In this document: positions 1 through 9,300 of the stretch, piece after piece
Numbering within the stretch: the first letter of the stretch is position 1
Layout of the letters: each line of letters begins with the position of its first letter
From: Lysobacter_K sp043738095
Lineage (GTDB): Bacteria > Pseudomonadota > Gammaproteobacteria > Xanthomonadales > Xanthomonadaceae
DNA length: 64,000 nucleotides
Assembly: GCA_043738095.1 (NCBI GenBank)
Contig: JAYSZI010000083.1
Span: forward strand, 3,760-67,759
Direction: 5' to 3'
Program-made: the position numbers and the translations under genes
The notes under the pieces: generated by a model
Told to the model about the DNA's origin: nothing
Databases searched by the model: none
What the model saw: the letters and a program-made list of their open reading frames with translations, nothing else

Positions 1-583
1 TACTATTCATTCAAACGGAACCTGCTGCGTTAGGTGGTTTCAATGTGTCGGTTTTACTTCTAAGAAAAATTCAACTGCTGGCACGTTGCGTGCTGGCTTG
101 ATAAGGCGACCGTCCAAGCGCTTCGGTGTTCGGATCTCGTCGCATCCGGAGCATGCGACAGAGTTCCGGAGCATTTCGGCCCTGGCCAGATAGACTCAGA
201 TCGCGCCGCTCGCCGCTGAAACGGCATCGGGCTATACGCTTTCGCGGGTCGGCTCTTGGCGGTTTTGATGCGCTCGGACAGAAAGGCTCCGCCAAGCGAG
301 AGTCGCGGCTTCCCCCGCGCGCCATAGTGCTGGCTGTTCGTAGTTTTTCCCGCCGACGTTACCGCGCGGCAGGCTAGGGACAAGGCCCAACGCTGGCCAG
401 GGCCCGTCCATTCGTCTACGGCTACATGTCTAGATTTTTCAGGCGTTGCCCGCCGGGATCGACATGCACGCGCGTTGCGTGCGGGGTAAGCGCACTGAGA
501 AATACGGGTTGGGAGGGGGGGCGCAGCGACCTACCGCGATTCCGTCTGTCAAGTGTTACGGCTGAAGCCCCCAAAGGCCCGCA
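1..583. other. Stretch without a recognisable gene
   Basis: The open frames here are short, overlap on both strands and have arginine- and serine-rich translations typical of GC-rich non-coding or antisense frames. I see no domain, RNA gene or transposase fragment. The segment lies downstream of the minus-strand methyltransferase gene and continues past the window edge, so a partial feature could extend to the left. Confidence 0.5.
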
Positions 584-1303
584 TCATGCTGCTTTGAAGA
601 CAAAGGTCTCTTGCCCGCAAATGCTCCCGAGGTTCGTTCTCAGGGCCAGCCCAAGTTCGGATGCAAGAGCAACGAAGTACTCCTCTCTGACTTCAGCCCG
701 AAGTTCGCCGCCGGAATAGTCGTTCTCTGCGGCGTGTTCTACGTGGACCGAGGCAATCAACAATCCGCCGGGCGCCAGGACACGCCTCGCCTCGGCCAGG
801 TAGTTGCGCGCTGATGGTTCTTTCAGGTGCGTGAACAGGGACGCGGCAAAGGCCAGGGTGAAACTCGCATCGGGGAAGGGAAATATGACTTCATCCGAAG
901 GAATTGCACCGAGCGGATTGTAGTGATCGCTCTGCACATCGAGGTGAGCGAATTGGAACCGCCCCTGTGTTAACGGCGATAAAAATCGTTTGCTCCATTC
1001 CACGTACGGCTTGATCACGTCAAACCCGACATAAGCATCGATGTAAGGGTGATGTAACAGCATTCGGGCAGTTCGGCCGCAGCCGCAGCCGATATCCAGA
1101 ACACGCGCATGGGGCGTCAGCTCGCGGGATACCAACTGGCCCCAAGCTTCTGCGACCACGAGAAAATTCTCTACGGTCGGCGCGCCGATGTGATACATCA
1201 TCGGTTCGTTCGGGAGTGGGGCGACGCCTGGCCAGACAAAGTAGCCTGGATGAGTTTGCAGCGCGTCGTACGATGACGTGGGCATCGGCCAAACTGAGTT
1301 CAT
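584..1303 (-). CDS. Class I SAM-dependent methyltransferase
   Basis: This 239-residue protein has a clear SAM-binding glycine-rich motif, VLDIGCGCGRTARML (about residues 88-102). An acidic residue follows at the end of the second strand (YVGFDV), and the post-motif LAEARRVLAPGGLLIASVH (around 170-190) is typical of small-molecule class I methyltransferases. The substrate cannot be told from sequence. Its place at the edge of an EPS locus makes a sugar or polysaccharide substrate plausible, which is inference. It is separated by about 400 bp from the next minus-strand gene, so it probably has its own promoter. No strong Shine-Dalgarno is visible before the ATG. The surrounding DNA looks somewhat less GC-rich than the rest of the locus, which could mean more recent acquisition. 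Confidence 0.82.
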   Translation of the reverse strand: MNSVWPMPTSSYDALQTHPGYFVWPGVAPLPNEPMMYHIGAPTVENFLVVAEAWGQLVSRELTPHARVLDIGCGCGRTARMLLHHPYIDAYVGFDVIKPYVEWSKRFLSPLTQGRFQFAHLDVQSDHYNPLGAIPSDEVIFPFPDASFTLAFAASLFTHLKEPSARNYLAEARRVLAPGGLLIASVHVEHAAENDYSGGELRAEVREEYFVALASELGLALRTNLGSICGQETFVFKAA

Positions 1304-1705
1304 AAAAAGGACGATACACGCCGGAATTGATGGCCGTCAAGCTGTGACAGCCGGGACCCGCAACGTGGGTCGCGAGCAATTTGGTGGTTTTGATAGCGTT
1401 ATGACGCATGCGGCACCGCGGACTTTTTGCACCGCTGAGTAGTGTCTTGCGGGTTGGGTGATGCCTTGGGTTGCCGTGCTGCATTCACGCTGCACCGGGA
1501 CCTTCCATTCAATCCGAATCTGCTTTGTGCCTTGGATCAAATGTATCGTTGGGCCATTGCGGTCACTCGCCGGCTGGCGTGTGCGGGCCGACCGAATTCA
1601 TTCGATAGCCTGCGATAGGCGCTCAAAAAGGAAGTTTGAAAATCCTTCTAGCCTTGCGCGGCCCGCTTGCCCGCTTGGTGCGCCAAATTGGTCTGCTGCC
1701 CCAGT
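1304..1705. other. Intergenic region, about 400 bp
   Basis: This lies between the acyltransferase stop and the methyltransferase start, both on the minus strand. The open frames in it have no recognisable domain. It presumably carries the methyltransferase promoter, but I could not identify convincing -35/-10 boxes or a terminator hairpin. Confidence 0.45.
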
Positions 1706-2836
1706 CTACTCGGTGCGCGGGTTGCGGGCCGGATTGGGAGGCACTTCAGCCGCCGATTCGCCCCGGCTGTAATTGGGGAACCGGGAAATCGCCCCAAGCG
1801 CAACGTCCCAAACCTGCTCTGCTAGAAGTTTGAGCTTGGGTGAATATCGGCGCTCCACCAGAACGTGCACCGCGTAGGCAATGGTAAGCATCAGCAGCAC
1901 GGTTCCCCAGAACAGGATGTGGTGATTGATGGCTGGGTAGGCCTTGTTGAAGATCATGAAGCCGACGTTCTGGTGGATCAGGTACAACGGATACGTCAGC
2001 GCACCGGCGGTCAACCAGCGTCTGCGGTTGAACACGCCCATACGCCGTGTCGCCACCAACAGCATCGCTGCAAAAAATGTGCAGATGATGGCAGCCACGA
2101 CGAATGGATTCAGGGCGGTGGAAAAGTGCTGCTCAAACGCCGCCAGGCCGTCCAGGCTTTGGTGCAGCGCCAGCAGTAGACACGCCCCTATCAAGCCGCA
2201 CCGCAGCATCGACATGCCGCGGTCCCAGATCAGAAACGCCACCGACCCAGCGATGAAGTAGACCGCGTAGTCAGTCAGCAGCACGAAGCGGAGCGGGCCA
2301 ACCGGGTATGCCTCAAGCGCGGCTGTCGCCAGCAGCCACAAGGTCAGAAAGCGCTCGGCTTGGTGGATACGGCCCAGGATCAGCAGGGCCGCCACAAGCC
2401 CATAGAATTGCAATTCGATAAACAGCGACCAGTAGACGCCGTCGATCGAGGGCACTCCGACGAAACCATTGAGCATCGTCAGGTTGACGAGGTATTGACC
2501 GACGGTGGCAGAGAACCGATCGCCGCCCAGCAGTAAGGTGATCAGGAACGTGAGAGTGCAGCAGGTCCAGAAGGCGGGGTACAGGCGAACCACCCGAGAG
2601 ACGGCAAAGCTCTTGAGGCTGCCGCGCGAGGCCGTCATTAGGATCACGAACCCGCTGATTAGGAAGAACAGTTCGACACCCAGGTAGCCGTACTTGGCAA
2701 TCGGTGCCAGCAGCGGATACGGCATGACGGAGCGGTCGTCGGCCGCGTAGCCGCGGAACGCATAGTGGAATAGAACCACGGACAACGCCGCGACAAACCG
2801 CAGCAGGTCGATTTCGTTGACTCGTTTGGTAATCAT
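1706..2836 (-). CDS. Acyltransferase family 3 (OafA/YrhL-like) membrane protein
   Basis: This 376-residue integral membrane protein starts with the family signature: EIDLLRFVAALSVVLFHYAF puts an Arg and a His in the first helix, as in acyltransferase_3 proteins that O-acetylate or O-acylate cell-surface polysaccharides. A second motif, FFLISGFVI, follows at about residues 56-64, and RVVRLYPAFW at about 82-91. Further hydrophobic segments run to about residue 330, about ten helices in all, before a polar tail. It probably transfers an acetyl or other acyl group to an EPS residue at the inner membrane; the donor and site are unknown. The TIGR04325-like gene ends 24 bp upstream on the same strand, so the two are likely co-transcribed. 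Confidence 0.88.
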   Translation of the reverse strand: MITKRVNEIDLLRFVAALSVVLFHYAFRGYAADDRSVMPYPLLAPIAKYGYLGVELFFLISGFVILMTASRGSLKSFAVSRVVRLYPAFWTCCTLTFLITLLLGGDRFSATVGQYLVNLTMLNGFVGVPSIDGVYWSLFIELQFYGLVAALLILGRIHQAERFLTLWLLATAALEAYPVGPLRFVLLTDYAVYFIAGSVAFLIWDRGMSMLRCGLIGACLLLALHQSLDGLAAFEQHFSTALNPFVVAAIICTFFAAMLLVATRRMGVFNRRRWLTAGALTYPLYLIHQNVGFMIFNKAYPAINHHILFWGTVLLMLTIAYAVHVLVERRYSPKLKLLAEQVWDVALGAISRFPNYSRGESAAEVPPNPARNPRTE

Positions 2837-2860
2837 GGGTGATCTGCTGGGCGCAGGCTT

Positions 2861-3781
2861 CTAGGCGGTAGCGGTAGCGGTAGCGGGGTCGCGAGGTCCG
2901 ACGGTGGCTGAATGCAGCGATCCCCAGGTCGCGGACGTTGCCGGCGCATCGCGCCGGAAATAAAAGCCGTAGTAGCGATCGACGTCGCAGCCGGGAGCGA
3001 ATGGCACCTCGAGGTGGCGCTCGAACGTCTCCCAGCGGTCGACGATGACGTAGCCGAGCGCTTCCATGCTTGCGATGAACGTCGGGAGCGCCGCGACGTG
3101 ATACGGGCAGATGGCGAAACCGATGTTCTGTAAGGTGAAATAGTCACGACTTGGGTGCATCGGAACCATGTTGATGAGTACGTGGGTCGGCGGCCGCTTC
3201 AGCCCCAGTAGAAGCTCCGGGAGCGTGTACTCCAGGTACTGCAGGGCGCCACTGGTAAACAGCACGTCGGCGCCATCGGCGTCGTCGCGTGCGTCGGTGA
3301 ACGCGAGCTGGCGGTTCGGGTCGTGGGCGACCGCCCAATCGCGCCCGGCCGACGCTACCGCAGCCACATCGTGCACGAGCCACGCCATGTCCGATGGGTA
3401 GTCGAGGTAGCGGCGGAAGCCGTAGTAGCTCAGGCCGATATGCCCGCCCAGATCGAACACGCGACGCTCGCCGGTCGCGAGCAGGCGCGAAAGCCAATGC
3501 ACGACCGGGTAGTCGCTGACCCGGATCTGATCGAGCTGATTGCGATACATCCGGCCGGACCCTTCTACGTCGTAGGTGGTCGGCAAGGTCGCTGGTGCAT
3601 CGCGCAACGCCAGCGCGTAGCTGTCGTAGACGCCGTAGTAATGCGCCTCGGGTTGATAGGGCCGTTGGAACAGGCGTCGGTAGATCGGCTTGGCCAGTAC
3701 CCGCAAGCCGGGGAGCTGCCCGGTCTCGAAGGCGATGTGCCTTAGCGTGCTGCGTACGTGGCCAACGCTGCTGTGGTGCAT
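2861..3781 (-). CDS. TIGR04325-like putative methyltransferase
   Basis: This 306-residue protein resembles the LIC12133/TIGR04325 group of putative methyltransferases found in polysaccharide loci. A degenerate SAM-binding motif (RVFDLGGHIGLSYYGF) sits about residue 86. A segment DVLFTSGALQYLEYT follows, and near the C-terminus there is DVDRYYGFYFRRD. The frame is open to 3931, but I place the start at the ATG at 3781 because a good ribosome site (AAGGTGAAGGTGGG) directly precedes it, and the extra N-terminal sequence has no family character. The last residues are an Ala-Thr repeat encoded by a hexanucleotide tandem repeat (2865-2886). It lies 24 bp upstream of the acyltransferase gene. Methyl transfer to an EPS sugar is inference from context. 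Confidence 0.75.
   Translation of the reverse strand: MHHSSVGHVRSTLRHIAFETGQLPGLRVLAKPIYRRLFQRPYQPEAHYYGVYDSYALALRDAPATLPTTYDVEGSGRMYRNQLDQIRVSDYPVVHWLSRLLATGERRVFDLGGHIGLSYYGFRRYLDYPSDMAWLVHDVAAVASAGRDWAVAHDPNRQLAFTDARDDADGADVLFTSGALQYLEYTLPELLLGLKRPPTHVLINMVPMHPSRDYFTLQNIGFAICPYHVAALPTFIASMEALGYVIVDRWETFERHLEVPFAPGCDVDRYYGFYFRRDAPATSATWGSLHSATVGPRDPATATATA
2865..2886. repeat. Hexanucleotide GCGGTA tandem repeat
   Basis: Three full copies and one partial copy of GCGGTA (plus strand) lie just before the stop codon of the TIGR04325-like gene, encoding alternating Ala and Thr. Because the unit is six bases, copy-number changes would lengthen or shorten the tail without shifting the frame. Confidence 0.8.
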
Positions 3782-4269
3782 CCCACCTTCACCTTGCCTA
3801 TGGTTGCCCGCATGCATTGGGGCAGCATGTGTCGCTAGAAACGGCAGGAGCTTGAACACCAGGACATTGCCGGGGCTGCCGAGCAGAATTGATGTCGGTG
3901 TTGCGCGCTGCGTCGGCCATCCGCGATGCACCGAACCGAACGCTGCCCGCCGTGGCGCGTGATGCGCGCTGACCGCGGCGGAGGCGATGCAGCCAGGGCG
4001 GGGGGCGAGACGCAGAAGTTCACTGCCTGATTGCCGTCGCCGGACCTCTCAGCGGGGCGCGGCGGCCAATGGGTGCAACTACGTCTGGAACCTCCGCGGC
4101 GGGTGGGCGGGGTGCGAGGCACCGGAGACCGGCGCTAACTTTCCCGCCGGCATCGCCGTCGGCCGGAGCAACCGGCCGCCCGCGTTAGCTGCAGAGGACA
4201 CAGCTTTTCCGAAGTGAACTTGCGTAGCGAGCGGCGTCGCCTGAGCGGTGGCCCGAGGGGAGCATCCGT
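3782..4269. other. Divergent intergenic region, about 490 bp
   Basis: This separates the minus-strand methyltransferase gene from the plus-strand sugar transferase gene and must hold promoters for both. The open frames here are low-complexity antisense-like frames. I could not pick out convincing promoter boxes. The plus-strand end carries the ribosome site GAGGGGAG just before the sugar transferase ATG. Confidence 0.5.
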
Positions 4270-5664
4270 ATGAAGGCAGCGATAGCGAGTCGAAAAATTC
4301 GCGCCATCCGGGTGCTGTGGATGACGGAGGTACTGCTCGTCATCTTGGCAGCTATGGTCGCGGCTTCGCTGCGGTTCATGAACGATCCGTCCGGCTACGA
4401 AGTGTTCACCACCACGGCCCCCGCGCGCATGGCGGTGATCGCGCTCTTCATCACCGTGGCGATGGCGGCCTTCGGGTTGTATCAGGTCCATGTGCGCCAC
4501 AACCGGGTCGACTTCGTCCTACGTCTGTTGTTGTCCTTCGCGTTCGGCGGGATCGGTTTGCTTGTTCTGTATTACCTGGTGCCGCAGGCCTACATCGGCC
4601 GCAGTGTGTTGGCGCTGTCGCTGATGTTGAGCTTCGTCGGCATCTTGGCGCTGCGTTCCATCTCCCAGCGCGTCCTCAGTGGCGCCACCTTCCGGCGCCG
4701 CGTGCTCGTGTATGGCGCGGGCAAGAACGCCGACCTCATCAACACCAGTCTGCGCCGGAATGCCGATCGGCAATCGTTCGTACTAGTCGGCTTCATTCCG
4801 GTGGCCGATCAACTTGTGCTAGTTCCAGAAGCGCTGCAGGTGCACAGCGATTTCGGCTTGCCTGACCTGACGCAATGGCTTCGCGTTGACGAAGTCGTGG
4901 TAGCGCCGGACGAACGCCGCGGTGGGTTGCCAATGGACGAAATGCTGAGCTGCGCGCAGCGCGGAATCACCATCTGCGACCTGTCGACGTTCTTCGAACG
5001 CGAAGCCGGCATGGTCAAGCTCAACGTGGCCGATCCGTCGTGGCTGGCGCTCTCGGGTGGCTTCGATCATTCGATGCCCCGGCGCCTGACCAAGCGCCTA
5101 TTCGACCTGATAGCGGCCAGCGCACTGTTGCTGATGGCGTGGCCTTTCATGGTGGCCGTGGCGGCATGCATTTTCTTCGAGTCAGGCGGGCCGCTGCTCT
5201 ATCGCCAGACCAGGGTGGGCGAAAACGGGCGGCTTTTTGAACTGATCAAATTCCGCAGCATGCGCGCCGATGCCGAGGTGGACGGCGTGGCACGGTGGGC
5301 CAGCCGGGACGATGACCGCAGCACGCGCGTGGGCCGCTTCATCCGGTTGACCCGGTTGGACGAGTTGCCGCAGTTGTTCAATGTCTTGCGCGGCGACATG
5401 AGCTTTGTCGGGCCGCGCCCCGAGCGACCGCATTTCGTCGACATGCTCAATCGCGAGGTTCGGTACTACAACGTCCGCCACTGCGTAAAACCCGGACTCA
5501 CCGGCTGGGCACAGTTGCGGTATCCCTACGGCGCATCGGTGCGCGACGCAGAGGAAAAGCTGACGTTCGATCTGTTCTACGTCAAGAACCAGGGACTGGT
5601 GTTCGACCTGATGATCCTGCTGCAGACGGTGGAGGTGGTGCTGTTCCGCCGGGGCGCGCGTTGA
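4270..5664 (+). CDS. Polyprenyl-phosphate sugar-1-phosphate transferase (EPS priming enzyme)
   Basis: This 464-residue inner-membrane enzyme transfers a sugar-1-phosphate to undecaprenyl phosphate to start repeat-unit synthesis. Four hydrophobic segments occupy about residues 15-135, followed by a nucleotide-binding-like domain (LVYGAGKNADLI, about 150-161). Near 270 comes the catalytic sugar-transferase domain, with RLFDLIAASALLLMAWPFMV, LIKFRSM, RLDELPQLFNVLRGDMSFVG and GPRPE. It resembles the TIGR03013 family of PEP-CTERM/exosortase A-type EPS loci more than plain WbaP or GumD, judged by eye. The start is supported by GAGGGGAG seven bases before the ATG. It stands alone on the plus strand, divergent from the modifying enzymes and upstream of the NRPS-PKS operon. 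Confidence 0.9.
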   Translation: MKAAIASRKIRAIRVLWMTEVLLVILAAMVAASLRFMNDPSGYEVFTTTAPARMAVIALFITVAMAAFGLYQVHVRHNRVDFVLRLLLSFAFGGIGLLVLYYLVPQAYIGRSVLALSLMLSFVGILALRSISQRVLSGATFRRRVLVYGAGKNADLINTSLRRNADRQSFVLVGFIPVADQLVLVPEALQVHSDFGLPDLTQWLRVDEVVVAPDERRGGLPMDEMLSCAQRGITICDLSTFFEREAGMVKLNVADPSWLALSGGFDHSMPRRLTKRLFDLIAASALLLMAWPFMVAVAACIFFESGGPLLYRQTRVGENGRLFELIKFRSMRADAEVDGVARWASRDDDRSTRVGRFIRLTRLDELPQLFNVLRGDMSFVGPRPERPHFVDMLNREVRYYNVRHCVKPGLTGWAQLRYPYGASVRDAEEKLTFDLFYVKNQGLVFDLMILLQTVEVVLFRRGAR

Positions 5665-5707
5665 GCTGCCACAGCGCGGAACCTTGCGCTTTCCCGCGTG
5701 CGATGGG

Positions 5708-6121
5708 CTATGCGATGAGCGTCAACCAATCCCACGACGCCAGCAGCACCAACAGGGCAATGAAAAGAATGATGAGCTGCCAGGTCGGTCGAGCGGTGCG
5801 CCCCGCGTCATCATCCGTCGGTGCCTGGACGGGCGTGCTTGAGCGCGACACGGGATGATGGGCAGGGCGATGGCCGTCCCCCGCAGACGATCGCGGGGAT
5901 GCGCCGGGCATGCGTCCGTGGCGCCGATGGAAGCGATTGACCGCGTCGTAGGTCGAGATCAGCGCCGGCAGTGCGGCCTGGGCCTCGGGCGAGGGAGGGC
6001 CGCCGGTTTTGTCCGGATGCAATTCTGCGATGCGTCGTCGATAGGCGCACTTGAACTCTTCCAGACTGCAGTCCGGAGGAAGCTTGAGCTCGGAGTAGAG
6101 CAGCGAAAAATCCGGTTCCAT
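5708..6121 (-). CDS. Small J-domain protein with C-terminal membrane anchor
   Basis: This 137-residue protein begins with a J-domain-like region (residues 1-70) containing the HPD tripeptide in AELHPDKTGG, the residues that stimulate the ATPase of Hsp70/DnaK. A proline/serine-rich linker follows, and the last 22 residues form a hydrophobic tail (WQLIILFIALLVLLASWDWL), so the J-domain should be tethered to the inner membrane facing the cytoplasm. I chose the ATG at 6121 because GAGAGG stands six bases upstream; the frame stays open further but shows no family character there. It lies convergent with the sugar transferase and divergent from the NRPS operon. A role as a DnaK co-chaperone for a local membrane assembly is possible but unproven. 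Confidence 0.78.
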   Translation of the reverse strand: MEPDFSLLYSELKLPPDCSLEEFKCAYRRRIAELHPDKTGGPPSPEAQAALPALISTYDAVNRFHRRHGRMPGASPRSSAGDGHRPAHHPVSRSSTPVQAPTDDDAGRTARPTWQLIILFIALLVLLASWDWLTLIA

Positions 6122-6314
6122 CGCACGCCTCTCAGACGGGGGCATCGTAACGCCAGTCCGCTGATGGGGCATACCACCGCTTTGGCCGCCTCTTGTCGCC
6201 ATGGGCGTTTTCCTTCACTGCCATAACGGGGAAGCGCGGGCGCGGAAGGAGGCGGATGCAGTCGTCGATTGAGGTTTTTTTGCCGTCGGGTGCCGCGACG
6301 CTCGCGGGCAGCAT

Positions 6315-9300
6315 GTGGGGAGCCGGTCCTTGCTCGCGGGCAAATTCATGAAGCCGGATGCGACGCCAATCACTGCAAATGCCGAAGCCGTCGCTCTTCT
6401 GGACGTCGTGCCATGCCGTGCCGACACGGCTGGTAGCCAGCGACAACGACAGAGCTTTGCGCTCGATGCCGTTCCCAGCGAGGCGTGGGCAACGTTGCAA
6501 CGCGATCCCACCGCCGTGCCGGCATTGCTGCTGGCGGCGCTGGTGCTGGTGGAGTCGCGCCTCACCGGCGCCGACCGGGTGAGCGCTACGCGGATCGGCG
6601 CGCATGGGATCTATCAATCGACCATCGTCGTTCCCGCCCAGGGTGCGTACCGCGATTGGCAGCTGCGATTGGCTGAAGCGCTGGCGGAAAGCACCACGTG
6701 CGTATCGCCGGTCGCGTGGGCCGTTCTCGACGAGGGGGAGGTGCTGGATTGCATGGCGCCGAGCAACTCCATCTGGCGGGTTACCACATCCAATTGCGCC
6801 GAGGCGATGCAGATTTGCCTCGATGTCGCGTTCCGCGCCCCGCTGACTGCCGATGCCATCGGATTGGTCGCCCAGTGTTTGCATCGCGCGCTGGAGGCGT
6901 TGATCGCTGACGAGCCGATCCATGGGATCGACGTCCTCGAGCCGGCCGATCGTGAGCGGCAACTGCGCCAATGGGGCGCGACCCCGGCGGTTGCGGGCTT
7001 GGCCAGGACGGTAGATGCGCAGTTCGCCGTGATCTGCGCTCGCGCGCCGGATGCGATTGCGATAATCGATGGCGCCCGCTCGCTGAGTTATGCCGAGCTC
7101 GACCGTCGCGCCGACACTGTGGCCGCCCGCTTGTTCGAGGCCGGGGTGCGAGCCGGCGCGGTGGTGGCGGTATCAATGGCGCGCTCGGCCGCGACCGTCG
7201 TCGCCGTGCTCGGCATCCTCAAGGCCGGCGCCGCGTATCTGCCGGTCGACCCAACCCATCCCCGCGAGCGTGTGGCGTTCATGCTCGACAACGCGCGCGC
7301 GCGGGCGGCGCTGGTCGATGCGGGCGAGGCAGCGGCTTGCCTGCCTCAAGCCTTGCAGCGCATCGAGGTATCGCTGAGCGACGCATCCGTCGATCCGCCG
7401 TACGTAGTTGTGGAGCCCATATCAGGCGAAGCGATCGCGTACGTGATGTACACCTCCGGTTCGACCGGTGAGCCCAAGGGCGTGGAGATCCCGCACCGCG
7501 GCATCGTGCGATTGGTCTGTGGCGTCGACTACGCCGATTTCGGGCCGGACACGCGCTACCTGCAGGTTGCGCCGCTGGGTTTCGACGCGTCGACGCTGGA
7601 GTTGTGGGCGCCGCTGCTCAACGGCGGTTGCGTCGTGGTTCACCCCGAACTGGTGCCCACCGGTGCTGGCTTGGCAGCCTCTATCCGTACGCATCAACCC
7701 AATGTCACTTTGCTGACGGCGGCGCTGCTCAATGCCATCGTCGATGAGAACCCGCTGCACCTCAGCGGGCTGCGCGAGCTGCTGTCCGGTGGCGAAGCGA
7801 TGTCGGTCGACCACGTGCGCCGGCTGCGCGCCGCGTTGCCGGCGTTGCGGGTGGTGAACGCGTACGGCCCGACCGAAGGCAGCGTGATCACCACGACCTA
7901 TCCGATCCCGCTGGAACTGCCGGCCGACCTCTCCGCGGTGCCGATCGGCAAGTCGATCGCCGACACGCGCGTGTACGTGCTCAACGCCGCGCGCGGCTTG
8001 GTCCCGAGCGGCGTGATGGGCGAGCTTTACATCGGTGGCGGCGGGGTGGCGCGCGGTTACGTCGGTCGCGACGATCTGACCGCCGAACGCTTCGTTGCCG
8101 ACCCCTTCCGTGCCGGCGAGCGCCTGTACCGCACCGGCGACGACGTGCGTTTCGTCGCTGACGGTCAGCTTGAGTTTGTCGGGCGCCGCGACAGCCAGGT
8201 CAAGATTCGCGGGTTCCGGATCGAGTTGGCGGAGATCGAATCGGCGTTGCACCAGCATCCGGAGGTTCGATCCTGCGCGGTGGTGGCGCGCGCCGACCGC
8301 ACCGGCAGCAAGCAACTGCTGGCGTATTACGTCAGCGACGATCCCGCGCCGAGCGCGCCGGTGCTGCGCGCGTATCTGGCCGCGTTGCTGCCCGAATACA
8401 TGGTGCCGGCGCGCTACCTGTGCCTGCCGGCGTGGCCGCTGACGGCCAACGGCAAGCTCGATCGCAAGGCGTTGCCGGGTCCCGACCGCAGCCGCCCGGA
8501 ACTGGCTAGCGCCTACGAGCCGCCCGTGGGGGATGTCGAACACGCGTTGTGCGAGGGCTTCGCTGCGATGCTCGACATCGACCGCGTCGGCCGCCACGAC
8601 AATTTCTTCGAGCTCGGCGGCAATTCGTTGCTGGCCGTGCGCCTGATCGAGAAGCTTGCCGCGCAGCCGGCAGTCGGGCTGATGGCGGTCACGACACTTT
8701 TCCAGCACCCAACACCGGCGTCACTGGCGTTAGCGATAACCGCCTGTGCAAGTGGCCCGACGATCGACAAGGCGCGCATCGCGCGGGGGCCGTCCCAGCG
8801 CGGCGACCTCGCGGCTGAACCCATTGCCCTGATCGGCATGGCCGGGCGCTTCCCCGGTGCGGCCGATGTCGAAGTGTTCTGGCAGAACCTGTGCGAAGGC
8901 CGCGATTCGATCACGGTGTTCCAGCCGCACGACCTGGATCCCTCGCTGAGTCTGGCCGAACGCAATAACCCGGCGTACGTGCCGGCGCGCGGCGTGATCG
9001 ACGGTGTCGACCAGTTCGACGCGGCGTTCTTCGGCATCAGTCCGAAGGAAGCCGAATTGATGGATCCGCAGCAGCGGATCTTTTTGGAGCTGTGCTGGGA
9101 ATGCCTGGAGCGCGGCGGCCACGCGCCCGACAGCGCCGGCAACGGTCCGGTCGGGGTGTTCGCCGGCATGTACACCGCGACCTACATGCAACGCCATGTC
9201 GCCGCGCATCCGGATCTGGTGGACAAGCTCGGCGCGCTGCATGTGCTGATTGGCAACGAGAAGGACTTCATCGCCACCCGCATCGCGCACAAGCTCAACC

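Noticed and set aside
60..383. Short frames on both strands at the left edge
   Set aside because: Low-complexity Arg/Ser-rich translations with no motif and mutual overlap; none can be supported as a gene.
2865..2886. Match to the start of the ops/JUMPstart element (GGCGGTAGCG)
   Set aside because: The match comes from a hexanucleotide repeat inside a coding region on the other strand, about 1.4 kb before any plus-strand gene, and the last ops positions differ.
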